Part shown: piece after piece, positions 11,556-21,799 of the stretch | How the letters are laid out: each line of letters opens with the position of its first letter | How positions within the stretch are numbered: position 1 is the first letter of the stretch | Assembly: GCA_001599815.1 (NCBI GenBank) | Contig: BCIA01000005.1 | Span: forward strand, 1,901,088-1,965,087 | DNA: 64,000 bases | Source of the DNA: Furcasterigmium furcatum | Lineage: Eukaryota > Ascomycota > Sordariomycetes > Glomerellales > Plectosphaerellaceae | Direction: 5' to 3' | Position numbers and translations under genes: made by a program | Notes under the pieces: model-generated | What the model was told of the DNA's origin: nothing | Seen by the model: the letters and a program-made list of their open reading frames with translations, nothing else | Database searches by the model: none

Positions 11556-12695
11556 ATGGGCGTGACTGGTACCGTTGGTCCGCGGTCCCAGGACCATCAA
11601 CTGGCAGGTGACGACGTGAGTCAAAGTTTCGGAGTTTTGTTGCTCGCGAACCCCGGGAAGGGTCGTGGGCGGACTCATGTGCACTTCTAATAGCCGGCGA
11701 GACAGGATGTTAACCAGCACGAAGAGTGTGACTGGAGCGGCATCACCGACCCCGTTGAGCGGCGCAAACGCCAGAACCGCCTACATCAGAGAGCTTGGCG
11801 TGAGTATTTCCTACGCGTCTACAAGATGGACTATGGTGTCGGTGCTAAGTCATTACCTCTAGGCCGACGCCAGGCTGCCCTCCGCGAAGCAGCACGCCGC
11901 AAGCCCGAGCCCGGGCTACAGGTCGTGGTCTTCGATGGGGAATCCAACAGCTTCACTACGTCTTCATACTCTTCTTCGTCATCCCCCGACAGTACGAGCT
12001 CAACAGCTCTCGTGCTGCGCTTCTCGTCATGCGAGGGACAGGACCCCAAACTCGTGGCCCCCTTGATACCGTATCGTTCCGCCGAAGATGTGAGGAGAGC
12101 GAAACCACTCCCTCCCATTAACTTCCCGTTAAGCCCCGACCATCATCTTATCACATTGATCCAGGTATGTTTTCAATTTGAGTAAAAGGAAGTACGAATC
12201 CGCTCACGATGTCTCCTCCCCCAGTACAATGTTGCCCGCGCCATGTTGACCAACGTCACCATCCTGTCCCTGCAAGACATCCTCCCACAGGAGTGTTCCG
12301 GGACGTTCGTCATCGAGACTCACCCCGTCCCTCCGGACTTTGAGATACCCCCCTGCCTCCAGCCAACCTCAGTTCAGCTGACGGTCCCGCACGGGAGGCA
12401 CATCGACATCATACCGTGCCCCGTGCTGCGGGACAACCTCATCCTTCAAGAAGGCACATACGACGAGGATAATCTGTGCACAGACCTGGTCGGCGGGCTG
12501 TACGAGGGATTCGACAGCATCGATGTCACGGGCATCATGGTGTGGACGAACCCATGGACGGTCGAGGGCTGGGAGCTGACCGAGGGGTTCTCGAACAAGT
12601 GGGGATCGTTGCTGAAGGGCTGCCACGATTTGGTCAGGTCGACAAATCGGTGGAGGGCGTTACGGGGGCTGGATCCGCTAGATATCAAGGTGTAA
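11556..12695 (+). CDS. bZIP-type transcription factor with DUF3425-like C-terminus
   Basis: Four exons: 11556-11615, 11706-11799, 11863-12164, 12225-12695, giving 308 residues with all phases consistent. Exons 2 and 3 join to a bZIP basic region, ERRKRQNRLHQRAWRRRQ, with the conserved N-x3-QRA-x-R pattern; its final Arg codon is split by the second intron. The expected leucine heptads do not follow: the sequence runs into REAARRKPEPG and a Ser-rich stretch. The C-terminal half (DHHLITLIQYNVARAMLTN onward) matches the DUF3425 domain that commonly follows the basic region in fungal bZIP factors. Candidate pathway regulator of the surrounding oxidative genes (inference from position). The first exon is the least certain part: the acceptor of intron 1 has an in-frame alternative 12 bp upstream. 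Confidence 0.8.
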
Positions 12696-13468
12696 CCGGG
12701 GGTGGAGGGATGGCATCATGGGTTGGTAATAGGGAGATGAAGAGACAGGTTGGTCTTCTCCACTTCTCGTCTCCCAAGTCGACGTACTTTCTCATCATCA
12801 GGCTCCTGACAATTTTAGATACCTTTCCTAATAGGCTGGAGTCAATTCAATGCAGGGGCGTTTGAGTCTCGGGAGCGCTACCAGCCCCTCGGTTTCTTTG
12901 TTCCGAGTCCTAACAACCAACGACTCTGTAAGTTGCGATATTGCCCGATGCCTTTCCATCGCTCCAGTCAACTCCGTCGAAGCCTTCAGAAATGGAAATC
13001 CGACTCCATTTCCTTGGCTTTGCCAGGCTCACACTACGTCATCTACTTAGCGGGCCATCGATCGCCATGCTGGTGCCCTAGGCCAGCCTCAGCGGCGCGC
13101 AGCCCATGCTTTCACCCCTATTACTATCAACCCCACGATTCTCTCAACGCTCTCTGCCTTGCCTCATCCCGGGTCTTCTATTTATGTCGTGGCTTCGAGT
13201 GGCATCAGGCGCTCTCCCCACAATAGGGCCTTCACTGCCACCACTAACATCGCCAAGGGCAATGATTGACATTGTCAAGACTCCAAGAGTCGGGGAACAT
13301 TGAGCCGCTCTTATCACAAAGTGTCCCCGCAGATCTGCGCATCGCAATCCCGTCCTTCCTCTTCTGGCCCGCTGGACCGCCAGGGAAGAATTACATAAAC
13401 GATGAATATCCGCACTCGCAAGTCATTCTCTCTTCAATCATCACAAAAAAAAACCAGCAGCCGACACC
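12696..13468. other. Gene-free spacer
   Basis: 773 bp between the bZIP gene and the S13 peptidase gene, both on the plus strand. Short frames only. An A-rich run (about 13445-13453) lies just before the peptidase start codon. Confidence 0.5.
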
Positions 13469-14905
13469 ATGAGACTGCATCACAGCTTAGGCGCGGCCCT
13501 GCTTCTGGCCTCTTCCAGCCTGGCCAAGGATGACTTTCAAAAGGAGATCAACTCCATCCTCGCGCGATCAACTTTCCAGGATGCCACCGTCGGGGTGCAA
13601 ATTCGCGACCTCGAGACCGGCGAGGTGCTGTACACGAAGAACCAGCACCGCCCGTTGACGCCCGCCTCGAACCAGAAGCTCCTCACATCCGCGGCGGTAT
13701 TGGAGACTCTGGGATCTGAGTACACCTACGACACCGTTGTGTCGACTGCGGCATCCATTGACGCCAACGGAAAACTCGACGGCGACATCTGGCTCGTTGG
13801 ATCTGGCGACCCCTCGCTGACATCGGCGCGGCTGGGAGTCCTGGCTGAGAGCATTGTCGCCGAGACGGGGCTCAAGGAGATCACCGGCGGCGTCTACGGC
13901 GACGGCGGTGTTTTCGACAGGGAGTTCCTGGGTGTAGGGTGGTCCTCGGCCGACGAGCCTTTCTACTACTCGGCCCAGGTGGCCGGGTTGAACTGCGACC
14001 TCAACATCGTCAACGTGACGGTCTCCCCAGGTGCCGCAGAGGGAGACGACCCCCGGGTCCTCATCAATGGACTGACCCTTGACGAGGAGAAGTATGTCCA
14101 GGTCGACTCGTCCGTGGAAACCGGCTCGGAGAGCGCGACGAGCAACGTGCTTTTCGACAGAGTCAGTGGCGAAAACACCATCCTTCTCAGCGGCTCAATC
14201 CCCCTCGGCGGCAACTCCGTTTCGCTTCGCATCACGATCCACGATCCTACGGCCTACACGGCGTACCGTTTCGCCTTGGCGCTTGAGAACGCCGGAGTCA
14301 AGGTCAACACGTCCCCTCAAGAGGCCGGATGTGCACCCGACAGCGCCACCGAGATCGCGACTTCGACATCTGAGCCGCTTCCCGTGCTCCTGAAGAACTT
14401 CATGAAGCCGAGCGACAACATGTACGGCGAGGCCTTCTTCAAGACCCTAGGACACGCGGCAGAGCCAGACTCTCCCGGAAGCAGTTCCTCGGGGTCCCGG
14501 GCGGTTCGTGCCTACCTGGACGGCACTGGGATCAACACAAAAGGGCTATCTATCGTCGGCGGCTCTGGGCTGTCGAGGGGCGACGCTCTCACGAACCAGT
14601 TCATCTGCGACCTCCTGGTGCACGCCCGGGAAACGTACTCTGATGAGGACTGGCAGACTTACTACGATGCGCTGCCCATTGGCGGCGTGGATGGGACCTT
14701 GAGCAGCCGCTTCGTCGGCACACCGGCTGAGGGCAAGGTGAGGGCCAAGACAGGGTCTTTGACTGGTGTATCGGCGCTGTCGGGGTACCTCGAGGCTGGG
14801 AGCGGCAAGGAGTACGTCTTCTCCATCCTGATGACGGAGTTCACGGACACGACGGAGGCGAGGCGGGCGCAAGATGATATCGTCATTGCGTTGTATGAGA
14901 AATAG
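13469..14905 (+). CDS. Secreted D-Ala-D-Ala carboxypeptidase, PBP4/DacB type (peptidase family S13)
   Basis: Intronless, 478 residues. Residues 1-19 form a signal peptide (MRLHHSLGAALLLASSSLA). All three penicillin-binding motifs are present and correctly spaced: SxxK at Ser67-Asn-Gln-Lys70 within TPASNQK, SxN at Ser315-Asp-Asn317, and KTG at Lys427-Thr-Gly429. The region of about 250 residues between the first two motifs fits the family S13 insertion, and the length matches bacterial DacB. In bacteria these enzymes trim or cut D-Ala peptide links of peptidoglycan; fungi make none, so the substrate here is either bacterial cell wall or another D-amino-acid peptide (inference). The missing introns and bacterial architecture suggest transfer from bacteria. 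The gene is tail-to-tail with the FAD oxidase, 74 bp apart. Confidence 0.93.
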   Translation: MRLHHSLGAALLLASSSLAKDDFQKEINSILARSTFQDATVGVQIRDLETGEVLYTKNQHRPLTPASNQKLLTSAAVLETLGSEYTYDTVVSTAASIDANGKLDGDIWLVGSGDPSLTSARLGVLAESIVAETGLKEITGGVYGDGGVFDREFLGVGWSSADEPFYYSAQVAGLNCDLNIVNVTVSPGAAEGDDPRVLINGLTLDEEKYVQVDSSVETGSESATSNVLFDRVSGENTILLSGSIPLGGNSVSLRITIHDPTAYTAYRFALALENAGVKVNTSPQEAGCAPDSATEIATSTSEPLPVLLKNFMKPSDNMYGEAFFKTLGHAAEPDSPGSSSSGSRAVRAYLDGTGINTKGLSIVGGSGLSRGDALTNQFICDLLVHARETYSDEDWQTYYDALPIGGVDGTLSSRFVGTPAEGKVRAKTGSLTGVSALSGYLEAGSGKEYVFSILMTEFTDTTEARRAQDDIVIALYEK

Positions 14906-14979
14906 GCCTACTTTGAGACATGACAAGAGCTACTGCCTTACCGAGTCCCTCATTCTTACTTCGTGTTTTCCTTCCACGC

Positions 14980-16624
14980 TCACTGCGGAATCTTGAAGCC
15001 CGACTGGCGCAGACGCTGGAACACACCGTCGGGATCGTACTTCTCTGAGGCGCGCCTGAGCCTCCCTACCGCCTCAGAACCGTACCCGGAGACGGGGTCC
15101 TGCGACCTGTGTGCATAGTTGAGGTAGTACCAGTCCCAGTTGCCGTCGAGGGAGGTGGCGTACGCCTCGATATCCTTGTAGAAGGCCTCGACGTACGGGA
15201 ACGCGATCTTCTCGTGCCCAGCATCCCCAACGCCAAAGTACATCAGGAACATGAACCCGGGGCCGTCCTTGACGCGTTCCTCGAGGCCGAGCACGTTGTT
15301 GCCCCTGCCCTGGCTGATCATGGCCTCGGTCATGGGCTGGGCCTGGCAGCTGCTGAACATGCCCGACTCGGTGCCGATGATGCTCTCGATCTCGAGCATG
15401 AGCTCGTCGTGCTTGGCCGAGATGTACGTCAGGATGCGGGGGTCGTTCTTGTAGGTGCCGGTGAACCAGATGGTGTAGGTGCGCAGGGGCCGGATGAGCT
15501 CCGTGGTCAGGTTGGACATGGTGGCGCTCCTGAGCGAGCTCGAGGTCTGGCCGGGGACGCTGAAGAACTTGTCAAAGGCGGGGGGGTACGCCTCGTTGGC
15601 GACGTTGTTGCAGACCAGGCGGATGGAGAAGCCGCCGGCGGCAGGGTTGTAGCCCCAGCTCATGATGTTGGAGCTGTAGATGTCGTTGGAGACGTTGTCT
15701 ACGAAGTCCACGAAGGCGTCGATGATGCCCTCGGACGACTCGTGCTCGTAACCGACGACGCCGCCCCAGATCTCAGGCGTGGAGGGATCCTCGAACTCGA
15801 TGGCGTACATGTCGAAGCGGGTTATGAGGCCGAGGTTGCCGGAGCCGCCCTTCAGGGCCTGCCATAGGTCCTTGTTCTCGTCCTCGTTTGCATCGACAAC
15901 AGAACCATTCGCGAGGACAATCTCGAAGTTCTGGACCTGGTCACAGGCGAAGCCGTGGCTGCCAGAGTGGAACGAGTTGCCTCCGCCAGCGATGAAGCCG
16001 CCGACACCGACGGAGCCACCCCGACCGCCGGGGACTGTCACGCCGTGGGGCGTCAGGGTGTCGTAGACGCTTGTCCAGTGAGCTCCGGGGCCGATAGAGG
16101 CAATCTTGGAGTCTGCATCGTACGTCGTCGCATTGAAGTGACCTATTTTGGGTTGACGATCTTAGAGAGGATTCAAAGCACGCAGACATGTCACGCAGAT
16201 CCATAGCTCACCAAGATCAATAGTAACACCGTCCTCGAGGGAGTTTGAGAGCGCGTGGGTGCCGTGACCGCCGCCTCGGATGCCAAAGGGGCAGTTGTTT
16301 TCGACAATCGTGGTGATGGTAGCCGAGACGTCGTCGACGGTATCCGGGAGCACCATGCACCAGGGTTCGAGGGCAGCACTGAGGGACCAGTAGGTTGACA
16401 TACGCTCCTCGTAGGCCGCGGTTTCTGGGTGGTAGACCTTTCCTCCTAGGCTGGGGTGCTCGGCGAGCGCTTTGCACTGGACCGAGTGCGTCAGTGTGTA
16501 CTCGAGATGGTCGTGAGATCGGGGGATGACAAACGCATGGGCTTTTTGTGAACGAAGATGCAGCAGCGCCCGCTCCGGCCACGATGGCCAAGATCAGGGC
16601 TGATGTCCTGCTGTGTTTGCTCAT
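14980..16624 (-). CDS. Secreted FAD-linked oxidase, berberine-bridge (BBE) family
   Basis: Minus strand, three exons: 16624-16535, 16476-16212, 16142-14980; 505 residues. The first intron (58 bp) uses a GTTTGT donor, the only one near there that keeps phase 0. Exon 1 encodes a signal peptide (MSKHSRTSALILAIVAGAGA). Next is the FAD-binding PCMH fold: GIRGGGHGTH, whose first His (about residue 101) is the usual covalent FAD attachment site, and GVTVPGGRGGSVGVGGF. The end carries the BBE segment WDWYYLNYAHRSQDPV with YDPDGVFQ. Such enzymes oxidise alcohols, sugars or alkaloid-like substrates with O2, producing H2O2. Secretion argues for an extracellular role, or action in the secretory pathway during product maturation. 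Confidence 0.9.
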
Positions 16625-17585
16625 TGTCTCGGTTCGAGCAGTCGTCAGATGCGGGAGGATGAAACTTCCGATATTCAGGCACTGCGCGAAGCAGGAGGTT
16701 CCTTGGTTTTGATTCCCAGGAGAGGAGAAAACAATCTGGGAAAGAGATCGTCATGCATGGATTCTATTCTTCAGCATCGCGCGGCACCACGATTCTCGAT
16801 GTTGCTCCCGGGGGATCGCCCTGATCGACAGCCACGTCGAACCAGAAGATTGGACCCGATGGAGAAGCATTGCGGAAGACCTGACGTCTTGGGTTAGGTC
16901 ATGTGTTTAGTGGTATAAGGATGGGCTTTGCAGGATTCGCATCTGGGGGCCCGAGATACCAAGTTGATGCCCCGAACGAACATTGAAGCCATTGAGAAGC
17001 CCCCCACTGGAACGGACGCCTCAAGCTCTCGCGTGGCATGAGAACTCGCTTTTCCAGCCCTGATTTCTCCCCTGACTAGTATGGCTAGCACGCCTTGGCC
17101 CCGGGTAGCTCAAGGAAACACTCTACGCCAGGTCAGACATTTTATCGTCATGTTGTTCCGATACCCAGGACTCCGGTAACAAGAAGACACCATTCCCAGC
17201 AGCTTCACCGCAAGTCTTCAGGCCCCGAGGACTTCGTCTGGAAGGGAATCCGCGGATTCATGAAAATGCACTACAAAGCGGCAATGATCGGCACGGTCCG
17301 CCTGGGAGGGATCCGCCCGCAGGGTTGACCTTGCCTCCATGCAGATCTGCCGAGGTGCCTACAAACTGGAGGAGCCCGTCTGTTCTTTGGATTGCTCACT
17401 GAGTATCAGAAGTGCGCAGAGCGCTGGCGTGACCGATGAACGTCTCTGTAAAGTCTATGCAGTGCTAACCTTGGATTCTATGGGCGTGTATACCTATTCG
17501 TATACTCAGATCAAGATCATCAATGACGGGCGCATCTTCAGAGCCAACATCAAGGGCATCCCCTCTGCCCTGACTTTGCCCTGCC
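16625..17585. other. Gene-free spacer
   Basis: About 960 bp upstream of the FAD oxidase and downstream of the cysteine-rich gene. Open frames here show no domain-like or secretion features. Confidence 0.5.
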
Positions 17586-18151
17586 TTAGACATTGCAGGC
17601 CCTGCGGCAGCCCTTATCCATCCACTCGTGGCAGAACTCAGGGCAATCGTCCTGGCAGAAGAGCCGTTGGATGTACGGCGTGCTCAGGCACCACTCCACC
17701 CCGGTCTCATAGCACTCGGTGTACTCGGGCCCCTCCGCAGGGCAACCGTCGGCAGGGAACGGCCAGGGGGTGTCCGTGTGGATGGGAATCAAAGGGTTCG
17801 GCATCTCGGAGTAGCATCTCGTGGTGCACAGAGTGGCGGCCCCGGCGGTGCAGAAGTTCAGGCAAGCCTCGGGGGTCTCTCGCTCGGGCCAGCAGACGGG
17901 GTGAGTTGCCCTCTCGACGCATTCATCGATCTGCCATTGGCGGCAGACTCTGACGAGGGGATAGTTGTTGGGGCAGCGGGGAGGGAGGTTGAACTGGCGC
18001 TCGAACAGAGCTGCTTCCTCCGAGACGGGAGTCGGGCTAGTAGCTGCAATTGCGGCGAGAGCGAGGGTGACAAGCTGGGGGGTGGCCCATCAGCATCAAG
18101 TCCTGTTGCTTTGGTGGAGGGGGGGTGGCTTACTTGAGTCGAGAGCTTCAT
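17586..18151 (-). CDS. Small secreted cysteine-rich protein (effector candidate)
   Basis: Minus strand, two exons: 18151-18134 (18 bp) and 18074-17586, intron 18075-18133 with a GTAAGC donor and CCCCAG acceptor; 168 residues. The tiny first exon plus exon 2 give a clean signal peptide, MKLSTQLVTLALAAIAA, which neither frame shows alone. The mature part holds 16 cysteines, an even number, arranged as repeated Cys-x(3-8)-Cys pairs (for example LCTTRCYSE, FCQDDCPEFCHE, GCRRACNV), consistent with a disulfide-rich fold. I do not recognise the family. A TATA-like AAATA lies about 95 bp upstream. Role unknown; apoplastic effector or antimicrobial are the usual possibilities. Confidence 0.82.
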
Positions 18152-18244
18152 TGTGGTTGTTGCTTCTATTGAAATCAGGGACTGGTTGTTGGTGATGAAG
18201 CCAAGCTTCAAGTAAACCCGGATCATCAGATTGCAGATGGAGGC

Positions 18245-18252
18245 TATTTATG
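18245..18252 (-). promoter_or_regulatory. TATA-like element of the cysteine-rich gene
   Basis: CATAAATA on the minus strand about 95 bp before the start codon of the 168-residue secreted protein. Confidence 0.4.
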
Positions 18253-18554
18253 CCCAACTTTGAGCATTGGTGGAACACTTTGAAGAAAGCGGCCTTGATA
18301 TCCCGCTGCCCGCGGTCCTCCTCAGCTACCTACATCATCATCTACCTCTTCGGTGCTGTCTTGCTGTACGTCGAGGATTCGTGCCGAGGCCCAAGAAAAG
18401 CCAAGAGCATGTCCAAGATGCTAGAAGCTGTTTTCTTGGAATAGTTGAGTCCAGCATAGGGTCTTTGCCAACGAAGGCAACATCGGACCCCGGAATCCAG
18501 CTGAGGCGGGGNTGGGTGAGACGGGCCAGCCGAGGCATGACCAAGCTGACTTGG

Positions 18555-18977
18555 TCAACAACCTGGATACTTTTTTAAGAAATGAATTCTCCGTTTATTA
18601 TTCCAATGAGCACAGTCCCAACCCGATGCGGCATTCAACCTAGCCATCCTCGTGGTCGTGACCTGTTGCCAGAACCCCGGTGGTGAGAGACCCCCAAGAC
18701 AACGGAGATCTACATGGATGAAGGCAAGCCGATACGTGCACTCAAGGCAGGGTGCGAGGAAACTCGATTTCATTTCATCTAGCTCGATGGTATTCATCAA
18801 CCTAGCTATGTATTTCCCCCACTTGACCACCCTCTCCCTCGCGCGTTCTATGCTGATCATCGGCCAGTTTGTATGGTCCGGATCGTCGATGGGAAATGCA
18901 GCCTTACCAGCGGGTTCGAATAAGATCGTGGACGTCGGATCGGACCACGTTGCTGGCTCCATCACATCGCGTCTCAT
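18555..18977 (-). CDS. Possible small hypothetical protein
   Basis: A 140-residue frame from the first real ATG (MRRDVMEPATWSDPTSTI). The middle stretch (PIDDPDHTNWPMISIERAR) has protein-like composition, but there is no recognisable domain, signal peptide or neighbour support. It could be a remnant of a larger gene or chance. Confidence 0.2.
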   Translation of the reverse strand: MRRDVMEPATWSDPTSTILFEPAGKAAFPIDDPDHTNWPMISIERARERVVKWGKYIARLMNTIELDEMKSSFLAPCLECTYRLAFIHVDLRCLGGLSPPGFWQQVTTTRMARLNAASGWDCAHWNNKRRIHFLKKYPGC

Positions 18978-19767
18978 GGTGTGAGTGAGGCTGGATGTCG
19001 ATGCTCCCAAATTGCCCTGATTGTGGCATCCATCCTTCAAGCCACTGTCCGATCCCCCCAATCAGGCGTTCCTTGCATGCAAGATCTCATCGGTTTGCAG
19101 GGGCAACGCAATGACCATTCATCGCTGGACGCGGGGCACACGTGGTTGACCATCGACGATTCAACTCAGCCCCAACGAACAGACTTGGAGGGGATTTCAG
19201 TATATCGGAATATGACTAAAACCTCATATTCGAGTTTTTTATTACTCAGGTGTTGTTAATTTGTCTTCCTCTGATTTCTCCGAAGCAAGCTGACCGCCTG
19301 CTGACGAAGAACAACGTGTTAGAATACTCGATCGGTTGTCGCCCCATGGGTCTTATTTATGCTTGAAGCTTAGCGCTGAGCCCCCAGAACCAAACACCAC
19401 CGAGGCCGAGATCTTGGAGCTGGCGTGGTTGGGCTGGGCGCCAACCTTCTTGTGAGACCTGGGCCATCCGAAAACCGGACTAGGACGCAGGCGATGGCGG
19501 GGTAACTAACCCGTTGCAGGCGAGTTCGCCTTGAGGTCCAGCACCTGGCGGCGGTACTCCGTGTTTTCGCCTTCGTGCGCTTAGTAGGAGATGTCTTGGC
19601 ATTGGTGAAGCTACCAACCCCTCCTTCATGGAAGTTTTGTTTTATGATTTTATCTTATCACATCACAGCTCCTTCATATACACTTCATATATACTCACAT
19701 CAAGCTCCCTGGTCTTCACCCCCGCCCCCTGACTATCACCTCTGCTCCCACCCAAGCAGCCGCCAAC

Positions 19768-21168
19768 ATGAAATCCCCGATCCCAGACTACCTCAACCGG
19801 GTGCTCGACAATGCGCGGCCCATCGAGGACGGCGCGCCGGCAAACTACATCGAGACCCTCGCAAAGGCAGACACCTCCAAGCTGGCGGTGGCCCTCGCCA
19901 TGGTCGACGGCAACCTGTACTCGGCCGGAGACGACACGCTCGAGTTCTCCATCCAGTCCATCTCCAAGGCCTTCGTCTACGCCCTGGCCATCTCGGACGC
20001 CGGCCTTGAGCGCGTCCTCGAGAAGATCGGCGTCGAGCCCTCCGGCGACGCCTTCAACCGCCTGTCCCTCCACAAGGGCACCAACCGGCCCATGAACCCC
20101 ATGATCAACGCCGGCGCCATCACCGCCCACTCCCTCGTCGTCGCGCCCAACGCCACCGCCGAGCAGAGGGTCGACCGCATCCTCACCACCCTCTCCAAGC
20201 TGGCCGGCCGCCAGCTCAGCGTCGACGAGGAGGTCTACGAGGCCGAGCTCAGGGACGCCGACCGCAACATGGGCATCGGCTACATGCTCAAGGCCGCCGG
20301 CATCATCGACTGCGACCCCGCCACCGCCGTCCGCGGCTACATCCGCCAGTGCTCCATCAACGTCAACGTCCGCGACCTCGCCATGATGGCCGCCACCCTC
20401 TGCAACGCCGGCGTCCATCCCGTCACCGGCGAGAGCATCATCCCCCAGACCAGCGTCCGCCAGGTCCTCTCCGTCATGACCACCTGCGGCATGTACGACG
20501 CCGCCGGCGACTGGGTCTCCAACGTCGGCATCCCCGCAAAGTCCGGCGTCGCCGGCGGCATCATCGGCGCCCTGCCCGGCCAGGTCGGCCTCGCCGCCTT
20601 CTCCCCCAAGCTCGACGAGCGCGGCAACAGCGTCCGCGGCGTCGCCATCTGCCACCAGCTCTCCCGCGACATGGGCCTGCACATGATGGACATGAGCCAG
20701 ATCGCCCGCGCCACCGTCCGCACCTCCGTCGCCACCATCGTCGCCGGCGACAGGGGCGACCCCCACAACAAGAACTGCCAGCGGGAGGTCGTCATCTTCA
20801 GCCTGCGCGGCGCCGTGCGCTTCGCCGGCTCAGAGCGCCTCACCCGCGCCGTCGCCCGCGAGATCGGCACCCCCGACCCCCAGGACCCCGGCTCCGGCAA
20901 GCACGGCGACGCCTGCGCCGTCGTCTTCTCCTTCAAGGACGCCTACTCCCTCAACGCCATCGCCCGCCGCATCATCCACGAGAACATCAACCGCCTGCTC
21001 GCCGACGACAAGAGCGTCGTCGTCATCGACCCCTCGTCCGTCCTGCAGTGGGACGAGCACAGCCTGGGCAAGACGCGACACCCACACGTCGTCAAGAACG
21101 AGACGGAGGCGCGGGACTTCATCGGAGGGACCGGGTGCCAGGCGCTGACCAGGAGCGATAGCTGGTAG
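19768..21168 (+). CDS. Glutaminase, bacterial serine-dependent type, with STAS-like C-terminus
   Basis: Intronless, 466 residues, very GC-rich (G/C at most third positions). Residues 1-310 are the glutaminase fold (beta-lactamase-like, PF04960 type): SIQSISKAF carries the catalytic Ser64-x-x-Lys67 pair, followed by GTNRPMNPMINAGAI and the GIPAKSGVAGGI loop. It hydrolyses L-glutamine to glutamate and ammonia. The last 120 residues (from about 340) are separate; their pattern (AVVFSFKDAYSLNAIARR) resembles the STAS domain found behind this enzyme in some bacteria, but that is a weaker call. There is no signal peptide, so it is cytosolic. The minus-strand frame across the gene is a GC-bias shadow. 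Possible bacterial origin, not proven. Confidence 0.92.
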   Translation: MKSPIPDYLNRVLDNARPIEDGAPANYIETLAKADTSKLAVALAMVDGNLYSAGDDTLEFSIQSISKAFVYALAISDAGLERVLEKIGVEPSGDAFNRLSLHKGTNRPMNPMINAGAITAHSLVVAPNATAEQRVDRILTTLSKLAGRQLSVDEEVYEAELRDADRNMGIGYMLKAAGIIDCDPATAVRGYIRQCSINVNVRDLAMMAATLCNAGVHPVTGESIIPQTSVRQVLSVMTTCGMYDAAGDWVSNVGIPAKSGVAGGIIGALPGQVGLAAFSPKLDERGNSVRGVAICHQLSRDMGLHMMDMSQIARATVRTSVATIVAGDRGDPHNKNCQREVVIFSLRGAVRFAGSERLTRAVAREIGTPDPQDPGSGKHGDACAVVFSFKDAYSLNAIARRIIHENINRLLADDKSVVVIDPSSVLQWDEHSLGKTRHPHVVKNETEARDFIGGTGCQALTRSDSW

Positions 21169-21799
21169 TTGTGAGAAGAAGAAAAAAAATACCCTGGATG
21201 GAAAAGTTATTGATCAGACACTGGCCGAGTGACATGGTGATGTTGAGCGTTGACAGCCGGCGAGGCCCGGGTCTTATCCAAGACCAGGGCGTTTTTGCTC
21301 GGCTACCTATTCAGTAGAAGGAAGTAAATGTGTGTTGCAACTCTTCAGTTTACGGTTGTCACTTTCAGGCCGAGGGAGTACATGTCCTGGTGAGGGTAGG
21401 TGAGAGTGAGGTGAGGTGAGCGAAGGAAACAGAGGGCCTGTGAGAACAGATAGACCGGTAATGAGGGAGTGAAGTGAGGGCATAAGAATACCCATGACAC
21501 CCTCATATCCCCAGCCCTCAAAAGTGATCTTCGACTGGCCTACCCACATGCAGCATCTCCCCCATGGGCGTCTTTCGCATTCGCTTTCAGAAATGTGCAG
21601 CCCTGAGGGCACATCGAATGGCATCACCAACCAAAGCAGAGAGCAAACATCGCATCAAGTGCTTTCAAGAGTCAAAGCCATGTCATTCAAAGAGGCACTC
21701 CGTCCTCAGGTATCTCTCTATACAGTATCCCGCGAACCCATGCAATGTCAAAACCCTCCTCCTCAGTCGTGATAATTATACATTACGCCCCTGTCCGCC
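21169..21799. other. Convergent spacer
   Basis: 631 bp between the tail-to-tail glutaminase and proline-rich genes, with G/A-rich repeats (GTGAGGTGAGG near 21405). No gene. Confidence 0.5.

Larger units (their letters stand above)
18152..19767. other. Mostly gene-free spacer
   Basis: About 1.6 kb with one weak ORF (listed separately), one ambiguous base (N at 18512) and, at its right end, the promoter of the glutaminase gene with CATATA/ATATATAC elements near 19675-19695. Confidence 0.5.

Noticed and set aside
15109..15867. 252-codon plus-strand ORF
   Set aside because: Shadow of the FAD oxidase gene on the minus strand.
17339..18137. Plus-strand ORFs over the cysteine-rich gene
   Set aside because: They read the antisense of a gene with clear signal peptide and Cys pattern.
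18512..18512. Ambiguous base N as a biological signal
   Set aside because: A single unresolved base call in non-coding sequence.
19663..20766. Long minus-strand ORF across the glutaminase gene
   Set aside because: Gly/Asp/Val-rich shadow produced by third-position GC bias of the real gene.
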